Shown one piece after another: positions 29,921-38,178 of a stretch of 46,649 bases of DNA (position 1 is the stretch's first letter; every line of letters starts with the position of its first letter). The stretch covers positions 1 to 46,649 of the forward strand of contig JBBQHI010000029.1 in the NCBI GenBank assembly GCA_038323835.1, written 5' to 3'. The translations under genes and the position numbers were made by a program. The notes beneath the pieces were generated by a model, which saw only the letters and a program-made list of their open reading frames with translations, was not told where the DNA came from and ran no database searches. Source of the DNA: JACVRW01 sp038323835 (GTDB lineage Bacteria > Actinomycetota > Thermoleophilia > Solirubrobacterales > Thermoleophilaceae).

Positions 29921-32503
29921 ATGTGGCGGCTGGGTCCCGCCCAACCACCAGGAAACAGATCGGATCCCGGAGTGTCAGACGGCGAGGCCCACAAGGGGCC
30001 AAATAGTCGCCTTTACGTACCCCTCCTCCTCGTCGTGCTCGTGATCGGCGTCACGGCCTGCGCGAGCGGTGAGACGAGGCCCGCCACGAAGGTCACGGAC
30101 GTGGCGGCCACGCTGAACGCCCACGGCTCGGCCGGCGGCCAGGCCACCCAGTTCTGGTTCAAGTACGGCAAGACCACCTCCTACGGCACCGAGACGCCGA
30201 AGCGAAACGGCGGCTCGAGCACCGCCCAGCAGGACGTGTCGGAGCGGGTCACCGGCCTGGCGGCGGACACCACCTACCACTTCAGGGCCTGCGCCTCGAA
30301 CGCCGGGGGAAGCGGCTGTGGGGGCGACCAGACCTTCCGAACCGGTTCGGCGGGACTGCTCCCGGGCTTTCAGGAGACCACCGCGTTCAGCGGGGTGGAG
30401 GCTCCGACGGCGGTGAGGTTCGCGCCCGACGGGCGGATCTTCGTGGCCGAGAAGCCGGGCGCGATCAAGGTCTTCGACGGACTGGGTGACACCACCCCCA
30501 CCGTGTTCGTGAACCTGCGGCCGGAGGTCAATGACAACTGGGACCGCGGTCTGCTCGGACTCGCTCTCGACCCGGACTTCCCGGCCAAGCCGTTCGTGTA
30601 CGCGCTCTACACATACGACGCGCCGATCGGCGGCACCGCGCCGACCTGGAACGACCAGTGCCCGACGCCGCCGGGGCCCGCCACGAACGGATGCGTCGCC
30701 AGCGCGCGGCTGTCGCGCTTCACCGCCGAGGGGGACAAGGCCGTTGGGCCGGAGCAGGTGCTGATCGAGGACTGGTGCCAGCAGGGCCCGACCCACACCA
30801 TCGGCGATCTGCGCTTCGGTCCGGACGGCGCCCTGTACGTGAGCGGCGGAGATGCCGCCAGCCCGGACTTCGTGGACTACGGCCAGATGGGGATTCCCCT
30901 CAACCCGTGCGGAGACCCACCGGTGGGGGTGGGCGGCACCCAGACCCCGCCGACAAGTGAGGGCGGGGCGCTCCGGAGCCAGGATCGCCGGACCCCCGGG
31001 GATCCAACGACCCTGGACGGAAGCATCCTTCGGGTGGATCCCGCCACCGGGGATGCTCTGCCCTCGAACCCGCTGCCCGGCAGCACCGACCCGGAGGCGC
31101 GCCGGATCATCGCCTACGGGCTCCGCAACCCGTTCCGGTTCGCCTTCCGCCCGGGTACCTCTGAGATCTGGGTCGGCGACGTGGGCTGGAACACCACCGA
31201 GGAGATCAACCGGATACCCAACGCCTCCGACACGACGGTCGACAATTGGGGCTGGCCGTGCTTCGAGGGCAACGACTTCCAGGCCGGGTACAAGGCCGCC
31301 AACCTCAAGATCTGCCAGGACCTCTACGCAAACCCGGCGGTGAGAACCGCCACCTACACCTACGCCCACTCCGCCAAGGTGGACCCGGAGGACAGCTGTG
31401 CCCCGGGGAGCTCGGCGGTGTCCGGGACGATCTTCAACCCGGCCGGAAGCCCCTGGCCCACGGAGTTCGACGGCGCGCTGTTCTTCGCCGACTATGCCCG
31501 CGGCTGCATCTGGGCGATGGAAACCGATTCGAGCGGGCTGCCGGTCTCATCCGGTGTCAGATGGTTCCGGGCCGGCGCGTCGGTCCCCGTGGACATCCAG
31601 TTCGGCCCCGGGGGAGACCTCTTCTACGCCGACATCCAGGGCGGCCGGATCCAGCGGATCCACTACGCCGCCGGCAACCAGGCCCCCAAGGCAGTGGCGA
31701 GCGCCACACCGACTAGCGGCGACGTGCCGCTGCCGGTGCAGCTGGACGCCACCGGGTCGAGCGATCCCGACGGGGACTCGCTCACCTACGCCTGGGACAC
31801 GGACGGCGACGGCCAGTACGACGATTCCGACACGGCGCTCCAGCAGTGGACCTACGGCGAGCCGGGCACCTACCCGGTTGGCCTGAAGGTCACCGACTCG
31901 CACGGTGCGTCGTCCACCGACACCGTGGCGATCACCGCAGGCAACACGCCGCCCACCGCCACCATCGCCTCGCCTTCACCAGGGCTCCAGTGGAAGGTCG
32001 GCGACCTGATCAGCTTCAGCGGTAGCGCCACAGATCGCCAGGACGGCACCCTCAGCCCGAGCCGCCTGCGCTGGTCACTCGCCCTCCAGCACTGCCCCTC
32101 CAACTGCCATATCCACCAGCTGCTGAGCTTCCCCGGCACCGACCATGACGGCTTCAACGCGCCGGACCACGAATACCCGTCGTATCTCGAGCTCACCCTC
32201 ACCGCCACCGACAGCGGTGGGCTCACCGACACCCGCACGGTTCGCCTCGACCCGCGGACGGTGGACCTCTCGCTGCGCTCGTCGCCCACCGGCCTGCAGC
32301 TCGCGGTGAACGGCCAGCAGAAGACCACCCCGTTCGTCTCCACCGTGATCCAGGGCTCGGCCAATACCATCGCCGCCCCCAGCCCGCAGACGCTGGCCGC
32401 CAAGACCTACGACTTCGGATCGTGGTCGGACGGCGGCCTCGCCACGCACACCGTGACGGCGAACGCCGCCGGCACCCTGACCGCCAACTACACGCAGCGC
32501 TAA
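29921..32503 (+). CDS. Lipoprotein PQQ-type sugar dehydrogenase with PKD domain
   Basis: An 860-residue exported product. Lipobox GVTAC follows the hydrophobic segment LLLVVLVIG, so it is membrane-tethered. A fibronectin-like beta domain (about 50-140) precedes the glucose/sorbosone dehydrogenase beta-propeller (about 150-570; DRGLLGLALDPDF, HTIGDLRFGPDGALYVSGGD, AYGLRNPFRFAF, GDVGW). A PKD domain (570-650, SSDPDGDSLTYAWDTDGDG) and further beta domains follow. It probably oxidises sugars or polysaccharide ends outside the cell. GTG 29975 gives a more normal signal peptide than ATG 29921. Confidence 0.85.
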   Translation: MWRLGPAQPPGNRSDPGVSDGEAHKGPNSRLYVPLLLVVLVIGVTACASGETRPATKVTDVAATLNAHGSAGGQATQFWFKYGKTTSYGTETPKRNGGSSTAQQDVSERVTGLAADTTYHFRACASNAGGSGCGGDQTFRTGSAGLLPGFQETTAFSGVEAPTAVRFAPDGRIFVAEKPGAIKVFDGLGDTTPTVFVNLRPEVNDNWDRGLLGLALDPDFPAKPFVYALYTYDAPIGGTAPTWNDQCPTPPGPATNGCVASARLSRFTAEGDKAVGPEQVLIEDWCQQGPTHTIGDLRFGPDGALYVSGGDAASPDFVDYGQMGIPLNPCGDPPVGVGGTQTPPTSEGGALRSQDRRTPGDPTTLDGSILRVDPATGDALPSNPLPGSTDPEARRIIAYGLRNPFRFAFRPGTSEIWVGDVGWNTTEEINRIPNASDTTVDNWGWPCFEGNDFQAGYKAANLKICQDLYANPAVRTATYTYAHSAKVDPEDSCAPGSSAVSGTIFNPAGSPWPTEFDGALFFADYARGCIWAMETDSSGLPVSSGVRWFRAGASVPVDIQFGPGGDLFYADIQGGRIQRIHYAAGNQAPKAVASATPTSGDVPLPVQLDATGSSDPDGDSLTYAWDTDGDGQYDDSDTALQQWTYGEPGTYPVGLKVTDSHGASSTDTVAITAGNTPPTATIASPSPGLQWKVGDLISFSGSATDRQDGTLSPSRLRWSLALQHCPSNCHIHQLLSFPGTDHDGFNAPDHEYPSYLELTLTATDSGGLTDTRTVRLDPRTVDLSLRSSPTGLQLAVNGQQKTTPFVSTVIQGSANTIAAPSPQTLAAKTYDFGSWSDGGLATHTVTANAAGTLTANYTQR

Positions 32504-32519
32504 AAGCGGAGCACGGTCA

Positions 32520-32563
32520 GCGAGGAGCGGAGGCCGATCGGTGATCGGCCGGAGCACCGGAGC
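32520..32563. repeat. Interspersed hairpin repeat, copy 2
   Basis: GCGAGGAGCGGA, then an 8-bp stem GGCCGATC/GATCGGCC (32532-32539, 32543-32550) with loop GGT, then GGAGCACCGGAGC. It lies in the gap between two convergent genes (stops at 32503 and 32570) and could serve as a bidirectional terminator. Stem differs from copies at 3685 and 35813. Confidence 0.75.
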
Positions 32564-32569
32564 ACGTCC

Positions 32570-34081
32570 TCAGACGGGGGTGACCGCATTGCGCTTGGCG
32601 GGCCGCACCCGCCGTCGCTCGGCGTAGGTCGCGAAGCGCTTGATCAGTTCGATCCGCAGATCGGCCGGCTGGATCACAGCGTCCACCACCATCTCCGAGG
32701 CGAGGTGGAGGATATCGATCTCCTCGCTGTACTCAGCGCGCAGCTCCTCGGTGCGCCGGGCCCGCTCGTCCTCGTCCTCGATCGCCTGAAGCTGGTTGTA
32801 GAACACCGCGTTGATCGCCGCCTGGGGGCCCATCACGGCGATCTTGGCGTCCGGGAGGGCGAGCACCGCGTCCGGCTCGTAGGCCGGGCCGGCCATGGCG
32901 TAGAGGCCGGCGCCGTACGCCTTGCGCACGATCACCGAGATCTTGGGCACCGTGGCCTCGGACACGGCCGAGATCATCTTCGCGCCCGCCCGGATGATGC
33001 CCTGGCGCTCCACCTGCGTGCCGATCATGAAGCCAGGCACGTCGGCCAGGAACAGCAGCGGCACGTTGAACGCGTTGCACGTCCAGATGAAGCGGGCGGC
33101 CTTGTCGGCCGAGTCCACGAACAGCACGCCGCCCCTCTGGCGCGGCTGGTTGGCCACGATGCCCACCACCCGGCCGTCCAGGCGGGCGTACCCCACCACG
33201 AGCTCCTTGGCCCAGCGCTTCTGGACCTCGAGGAACGACCCCTCGTCCACCAGCGCGTCGATCAGCCCGATGATGTCGAAGGGCTTGTTCTCGTCCGCGG
33301 GGATCTCGGGCCACACCGCCGCCGGGTCGGCCGGCGGAGCCAACGGCGGTGCCTCCTCCCAGTGACGCGGGAAGTAGGAGAGGTAGCGCTTGGCCAGGTC
33401 GATGCCCTCCTCGTCGGACTTCACGAGGAAGTGGCCGCACCCCGACACGCCGGTGTGCATCCGGGCGCCGCCCATCTCCTCGAGGGAGACGCTCTCGCCG
33501 ATCACCATCTCGGCCATGCGCGGCGAGCCCAGGTACATCGAGGCGTTCCCGTCGCGCATGATCACCACGTCGCAGAACGCCGGGATGTAGGCGCCGCCCG
33601 CGGCGCTCGGCCCGAACAGCACGCAGACCTGGGGCACCAGGCCGGACAGCTTCACCTCGGTGTGGAAGATCCGCCCGGCGCCGCGACGTCCCGGGAACAT
33701 CTGCACCTGATCGGTGATGCGGGCACCGGCCGAGTCCACCAGGTAGATCATCGGCAGCCGCTGGACCAGCGCCTGCTCCTGGATGCGGATGATCTTCTCG
33801 ACGGTCCGCGCGCCCCACGACCCGGCCTTGACGGTGGGATCGTTGGCCATCAGGGCCACCGGCCGGCCGGCCACCATCGCCGTGCCCGTCACCACGCCGT
33901 CGGCCCCGAAGCCCTCCTCGCCGGAGTTGGCGAGCAGCGCGTCCTCCACGAACGAGTCCGGGTCCACGAGGCGGGCCACACGCTCGCGCACGGGCAGCTT
34001 GCCCTGCTCGCGAGACTTCTCGTGGTGGCGCCCCGGACCGCCGGCGCGCGCCTTCTCGAGGGCCTCCTCCAGGCTCGCCAC
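32570..34081 (-). CDS. Acyl-CoA carboxylase carboxyltransferase (beta) subunit
   Basis: A 503-residue crotonase-fold carboxyltransferase. Typical segments: GGPGRHHEK, GARITDQV, GPSAAGGAYIPAFCDVVIM, MYLGSPRM and the C-terminal acyl-CoA site VPLLFLADVPGFMIGTQVE and KAYGAGLYAMAGPAYEPDAVLALPDAKIAVMGPQAA. It transfers CO2 from biotin to an acyl-CoA; methylcrotonyl- or propionyl-CoA are candidates. The biotin-carrying alpha subunit is not in the window. GTG 34081 starts 2 nt after the stop of the dehydrogenase upstream on this strand. Confidence 0.92.
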   Translation of the reverse strand: MASLEEALEKARAGGPGRHHEKSREQGKLPVRERVARLVDPDSFVEDALLANSGEEGFGADGVVTGTAMVAGRPVALMANDPTVKAGSWGARTVEKIIRIQEQALVQRLPMIYLVDSAGARITDQVQMFPGRRGAGRIFHTEVKLSGLVPQVCVLFGPSAAGGAYIPAFCDVVIMRDGNASMYLGSPRMAEMVIGESVSLEEMGGARMHTGVSGCGHFLVKSDEEGIDLAKRYLSYFPRHWEEAPPLAPPADPAAVWPEIPADENKPFDIIGLIDALVDEGSFLEVQKRWAKELVVGYARLDGRVVGIVANQPRQRGGVLFVDSADKAARFIWTCNAFNVPLLFLADVPGFMIGTQVERQGIIRAGAKMISAVSEATVPKISVIVRKAYGAGLYAMAGPAYEPDAVLALPDAKIAVMGPQAAINAVFYNQLQAIEDEDERARRTEELRAEYSEEIDILHLASEMVVDAVIQPADLRIELIKRFATYAERRRVRPAKRNAVTPV

Positions 34082-34083
34082 CG

Positions 34084-34965
34084 CTAGAGCTGAGGGTTAG
34101 GCACGGGCTTCTCGCCCGACCAGTCGTAGAACCCGGTGCCGCTCTTCTGCCCGTACCAGCCCGCGGAGAGCATCTTCCGGAGGGTGGGCGGCTGGGCGAA
34201 ACGGCGCTCCCGGAACTCGTCGAACATCACGTCGCATATCGAGCCCAGGGTGTCCAGGCCCACGAAGTCCGAGAGGGTGAGCGGGCCCATGGGATGGCCG
34301 GCACCGGCCTTCATGGCCTCGTCGATCTCCGCCACCGAGCCCACGCCCTCCTCGTACGCGCGAATCGCGTCGAGCATGTAGGGAACCAGCAGCCGGTTCA
34401 CGATGAACCCGGCCTTGTCGCGCGTCGGGATCCCGAGCTTGCCGATCGAGTCGGCAAAGGCGCGGCCGGTCGCGAAGGTCTCGTCCGAGGTGGTGATTCC
34501 GCGCACCACCTCCACCAGCTTCATCACCTGCGCCGGGTTGAAGTAATGGAGTCCGAGGAAGCGCTCCGGGCGCCCGGTCGCCGCGGCCTGATCGATCACC
34601 GCGAGCGACGATGTGTTGGTGGCGAACACCGCCTCCGGCTTCACGATCGAGTCCACCTCGCGCCACATCTCGAGCTTCTGACCGAGGTTCTCGGTGATGG
34701 CCTCGATCACGAGGTCGCAGTCGGCCAGGTCGCCGTACTCGAGCGTCCCCTGGATGCGGCCGCGCACGGCGTCCGCGTCGTCCTGCTCCATGCGGCCCTT
34801 CTCCACCGCCCGGGCGAGCTGCTTCTCAATCCGCCCGACGCCCTTGTCGAGGGTGGCCTGATCCACCTCGCGCACCACCACGTCGTAGCCCGCCTGTGCG
34901 GCCACCTGTGTGATCCCGTGACCCATGAGGCCGCAGCCGAGCACGCCCACCTTCTTTATCTCCAC
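34084..34965 (-). CDS. 3-hydroxyacyl-CoA (3-hydroxybutyryl-CoA) dehydrogenase
   Basis: A 293-residue single-function enzyme. NAD-binding GCGLMGHGITQ near the N-terminus, ATNTSSLAVI, catalytic His in GLHYFNPAQVMKLVE, and the C-terminal domain DKAGFIVNRLLVPYM with GAGHPMGPLTLSDFVGLD. It oxidises 3-hydroxybutyryl-CoA or similar to the 3-keto form. It is followed directly by the carboxyltransferase gene and is divergent from the enoyl-CoA hydratase, 43 bp away. Confidence 0.93.
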   Translation of the reverse strand: MEIKKVGVLGCGLMGHGITQVAAQAGYDVVVREVDQATLDKGVGRIEKQLARAVEKGRMEQDDADAVRGRIQGTLEYGDLADCDLVIEAITENLGQKLEMWREVDSIVKPEAVFATNTSSLAVIDQAAATGRPERFLGLHYFNPAQVMKLVEVVRGITTSDETFATGRAFADSIGKLGIPTRDKAGFIVNRLLVPYMLDAIRAYEEGVGSVAEIDEAMKAGAGHPMGPLTLSDFVGLDTLGSICDVMFDEFRERRFAQPPTLRKMLSAGWYGQKSGTGFYDWSGEKPVPNPQL

Positions 34966-35008
34966 TAGCCTGCCTCCCCGTCCGAGTCGTCGAGCGCGGG
35001 GAGCCTAC

Positions 35009-35788
35009 ATGCCACTCGTCACCGTCGAGGATCGCGGGACCGTCCGCCACCTCGTTCTGGGCCGGCCCGAGAAGCGCAATGCGCTGAACGGCGAGCTCGT
35101 TGCCGATCTGGGCGCGGCCGCCGAGGCCGCGGCCGCCGACTCCGCCGTACGTGTGGTGGTGATCCGGGGCGAGGGCCCCATGTTCTCGTCGGGCATGGAC
35201 CTCAACGACCTGCGCGACCTGTCCGAGAACCAGGAGAACCTGCGCTCGTTCAGGCGCAGGATCCTGGCCTGGTGGAACCTGCTTGAGGAGATGCCCAAGC
35301 CCACGATCTGCCAGATCCACGGCGCCGCCCTGGGAGGCGCCTTCGAGCTGGCGCTGGCCTGTGACTTCCGCGTCATGGCCGAGGACGCGGTGGCCGGGAT
35401 CATGGAGGTGCGCATCGGGCTGCTCCCCGATCTCGGCGGCTGCTCGCGGCTGCCGGCCGTGGTGGGCGTCGGCCGCGCGAAGGAGCTGATCATGACCGGC
35501 AGGGTGATCGACGGAGTGGAGGCCTACCGGATCGGGTTCGCCAACCGCATCGCCCCGAGCGCCTCGCTGGACGAGGCCACCGACGCCTTCGCGGCCGAGC
35601 TGGTGGCCTGCGCCCCCCAGGCGGTGGGGCTGGCCAAGCGCATCCTCGACTCCGCGGCCAAGCCGGCCCTCTCGCTGACGCTCGAGCAGGAGGTGGCCGC
35701 CCAGGAGCGGCTCGCCGCGAGCGAGGACTTCGCCGAGGGCGCGCGGGCCTTCTTCGAGAAGCGAGACCCGCAGTTCGCGGGACGTTAA
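35009..35788 (+). CDS. Enoyl-CoA hydratase/isomerase family protein
   Basis: A 259-residue crotonase. The oxyanion hole residues lie in SSGMDLNDL and IHGAALGGAFELALACDFRV; catalytic acids would be in EVRIGLLPDLGG, where one Glu position is occupied by Asp. The neighbouring carboxyltransferase and HMG-CoA lyase make methylglutaconyl-CoA hydratase (leucine pathway) a reasonable guess. ATG 35009 has GGGGAG upstream; the frame is open to 34925 but would overlap the divergent gene. Confidence 0.87.
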   Translation: MPLVTVEDRGTVRHLVLGRPEKRNALNGELVADLGAAAEAAAADSAVRVVVIRGEGPMFSSGMDLNDLRDLSENQENLRSFRRRILAWWNLLEEMPKPTICQIHGAALGGAFELALACDFRVMAEDAVAGIMEVRIGLLPDLGGCSRLPAVVGVGRAKELIMTGRVIDGVEAYRIGFANRIAPSASLDEATDAFAAELVACAPQAVGLAKRILDSAAKPALSLTLEQEVAAQERLAASEDFAEGARAFFEKRDPQFAGR

Positions 35789-35812
35789 TGCGTAGTCCGG
35801 TGCTCGCCCGGG

Positions 35813-35855
35813 GCGAGGAGCGCAGCTTGATCGCCGATCAAGCGAGCACCGCAGC
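35813..35855. repeat. Interspersed hairpin repeat, copy 3
   Basis: GCGAGGAGCGCA, 8-bp stem GCTTGATC/GATCAAGC (35825-35832, 35836-35843) with loop GCC, then GAGCACCGCAGC. Both flanks have inverted partners just outside (GGTGCTCGC at about 35799; GGCTGCGCTCCTCC at about 35870-35883), so the whole 35798-35883 gap can fold. It separates convergent genes. Confidence 0.75.
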
Positions 35856-35892
35856 CAGGCCTTCGCCCGGGCTGCGCTCCTCCTAGGCGTAG

Positions 35893-37053
35893 CTACACCG
35901 CGGAACCCGTGGCCGCCACGTCCGCGCGGCCGGCCAGCGCCATCACGGCGGCTCCCAGGAGCGACACTCCGGCCACCGCGGCCCACGCGCCGCTGTAGCC
36001 GAGCGGTGTTGACAGCAGCCCGAAGGCCGCCGGCCCCCCGGCGGCGCCCACGTAGATCCCACTCTGCGTGATTCCGGTGGCGGCCGCGGGCGCCTCGCGG
36101 TGATGCTGCACCACGGCCAGGTTGAAGAGACCGGGCCAGCCCCAGCCGAGCGCGAACGCCACCACGGCCCCTGCGGCGAACAGGCCGGTCGCATCCGAGG
36201 TCATGAGCAAATAGCCCACCGAGCCGGCCACGAGCAGGGCGGCCACCGTGCCGTACCCGTACTCGCGGCGGCGGTCGGCGCGCGCGCCGAGGGACATCCG
36301 GACCACCAGGCTCACGGCGCTGCCCACGGCGGCGAGCAGGCCGGCGGTGCCCTCGGGGATGCCCGTGTCCACGGCGGACGCCACGAGGTAGGCGCCGAGC
36401 GAGTTCGCCCCGCATCCCGCCAGGGCCGCGCCAAAGGCGAGGAACACCAGCTCCCGCGACGCGCGCGGCGGCGGCTCCTCGCGCTCCTCCGGGACTCGGA
36501 ACGAGGCCTCCCCGCGCCGCGAGGCGAGGGCCACCGCGAGCACGCCCCCGCCGCAGATGGCGAAGGTGGCGCGCCACCCGAGCGGCAGGGCCAGGGCCGG
36601 CAGCGCCAGGCCGCTGACCAGGATGGCCGCCGGGATCCCGGACTGCTTGATGCCGAACGCCAGCCCCTGGCGGTCGAGCGCCACCTGCTCGGCCATGAAG
36701 AGGTTGATGGAGGTCTGGGTCACCGCGTTGGCCAGGCCGGCCACCGTGAGGAAGGCGAACAGCACCGGCAGCGAGCCGGCGAGGGCGGCCGCCCCGAGCA
36801 GACAGCCCGCGGTGATCAGCACTCCGGTCCGCATCGCGGCCAGCGCGCCCATCCGCTCGGCCAGCCGCCCTCCGGGCCCGGCACCGACCGCGCCGGCGAG
36901 GAAGAACACGGTCACGCCGATGGCCACGGCCCCCACGGTCACGTCGAGGTCGGCGCGGATCTGAAGCGTCAGGGCTCCCACCAGGAAGCCGGGAAGCACG
37001 CTGGCGGCTCCCACCGCCACCGCCAGCCCCGAGGCGCGCGCGAATCCGGGCAC
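35893..37053 (-). CDS. MFS transporter
   Basis: A 386-residue 12-helix transporter. Loop 2-3 motif GGRLAERMGALAAMRTG and its counterpart LGARADRRREYGYGTVAA in the second half are characteristic. Central loop is about 180-200 (ASRRGEASFRVPEEREEPPPRA). Resembles CynX/NimT-like carriers (GIKQSGIPAAILVSGLALPAL); the substrate is unknown. 3 bp from the M28 peptidase stop, same strand, so likely co-transcribed. Confidence 0.87.
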   Translation of the reverse strand: MPGFARASGLAVAVGAASVLPGFLVGALTLQIRADLDVTVGAVAIGVTVFFLAGAVGAGPGGRLAERMGALAAMRTGVLITAGCLLGAAALAGSLPVLFAFLTVAGLANAVTQTSINLFMAEQVALDRQGLAFGIKQSGIPAAILVSGLALPALALPLGWRATFAICGGGVLAVALASRRGEASFRVPEEREEPPPRASRELVFLAFGAALAGCGANSLGAYLVASAVDTGIPEGTAGLLAAVGSAVSLVVRMSLGARADRRREYGYGTVAALLVAGSVGYLLMTSDATGLFAAGAVVAFALGWGWPGLFNLAVVQHHREAPAAATGITQSGIYVGAAGGPAAFGLLSTPLGYSGAWAAVAGVSLLGAAVMALAGRADVAATGSAV

Positions 37054-37056
37054 CGC

Positions 37057-38178
37057 TCAGGCGGCGTGTTCGAGCGCGATGGCGGCGGCCGCCGCCGAGC
37101 AGGCCTCGAGCGAGGCGAAATCCACGTTCGCCACCGTGTCGGTCGGGCGGTGGTAGTTGGGAAAGCCGCCGTCGCGCACCGACAGCAGCGAGATGGCCGG
37201 AAGGCCCCCGAGCCGGGCCAGTACCGGGTCGGTCCAGCCTCCCAGGCGCCAGCGGCGCAGCGGCACCCCGGCCGCGGCGGCCGCGCGCTCGGCCAGGGCC
37301 ACGTCCTCCTCGCGGTAGCGGACCGGCCACAGCGGGCCCTCGGCCTCGGCCACCACGGGCTCCCCCGAGCCCACGGTGTCGAGACCCAGCACCAGCGTCG
37401 TCCCCGGGTCCAGTCGGCGCCCCTCGGCCAGCATCCAGGCGCCCATCCCCCCCATCCCGGACTCCTCGCTGCCGCAGATGAGCACCACCACCTCCAGGCC
37501 CGGCGGGCGCTCCCCCGCGAGCCAGCCGGCCACGTGGAGGACCCCGGCCACTCCGCTGGCGTTGTCGTTCGCGCCCGGACCGGTGGGGCTGCGTGCCTGG
37601 TCGGCCTCGAGCGCCATAGCCAGGGCAAGGAGGGCGGCCGACGCGGCCCGGATCCGTCGTCCCCCGGCCACGGCGCCGATCATCGCCAGCTCGGGCAGGA
37701 GCGCGAGCGACGCCCGGCGGCCGTTCTTCGCGGCGGCGCGGTCCCCGGCGGCCAGCAGCCGCGGGTCCCACATGAGCCCCGTGTTTGCGGCGTCGTGGTG
37801 GGCCACCAGCACCAGTGTGCGGGTGCGCTCGCCCCGAGCAGGGAGCCGGCCGACGGCGTTCGCCCCCTCCCCCACCGGCAGAGCCTTGCGCAGCCACTGG
37901 GAGCGGCCGCTGAAGTCGAGCTCGAACGACGCGAGCACCGCCGCCGCCAGCAGGCGGTTGCGAGCCACCGCGGCCAGCCCGGCGGCCGCCAGGTGAGCGC
38001 CCTGAGCCCACGCGAAGGTGGTCTGGTAGCGGTAGGGCTCGACCCTGACCTCCTCCGCCCCGAGATCGCGCAGCCTGCCCGCCGCCCACTCGGCGGAGGC
38101 CCGCTCGCCCGGTCCGGCCGAGTCGCGCACCATACCCGCCAGGGCCTCCACGTCCGCCCGCACGCCGGCCGCGGCCAT
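37057..38178 (-). CDS. M28-family peptidase-like protein
   Basis: A 373-residue product. Zinc-site motifs: VAHHDAANTG (His127, Asp129), GPGANDNASGV (Asp), ICGSEESGMGGM (Glu), LGLDTVGSG (Asp) and YHRPTDTVANVDF (His). Hydrophobic segments around 60-85 and 160-185 suggest membrane association, as in the paralogue at 26685-27908. The ATG shares a base with the HMG-CoA lyase stop, so they are coupled. Actual substrate unknown. Confidence 0.8.
   Translation of the reverse strand: MAAAGVRADVEALAGMVRDSAGPGERASAEWAAGRLRDLGAEEVRVEPYRYQTTFAWAQGAHLAAAGLAAVARNRLLAAAVLASFELDFSGRSQWLRKALPVGEGANAVGRLPARGERTRTLVLVAHHDAANTGLMWDPRLLAAGDRAAAKNGRRASLALLPELAMIGAVAGGRRIRAASAALLALAMALEADQARSPTGPGANDNASGVAGVLHVAGWLAGERPPGLEVVVLICGSEESGMGGMGAWMLAEGRRLDPGTTLVLGLDTVGSGEPVVAEAEGPLWPVRYREEDVALAERAAAAAGVPLRRWRLGGWTDPVLARLGGLPAISLLSVRDGGFPNYHRPTDTVANVDFASLEACSAAAAAIALEHAA

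Noticed and set aside
34826..38089. A 1087-codon reverse frame across several genes
   Set aside because: It runs through the dehydrogenase, antisense of the hydratase, and MFS/peptidase regions with repetitive Arg/Gly-rich sequence; all those genes have clear family motifs in other frames.
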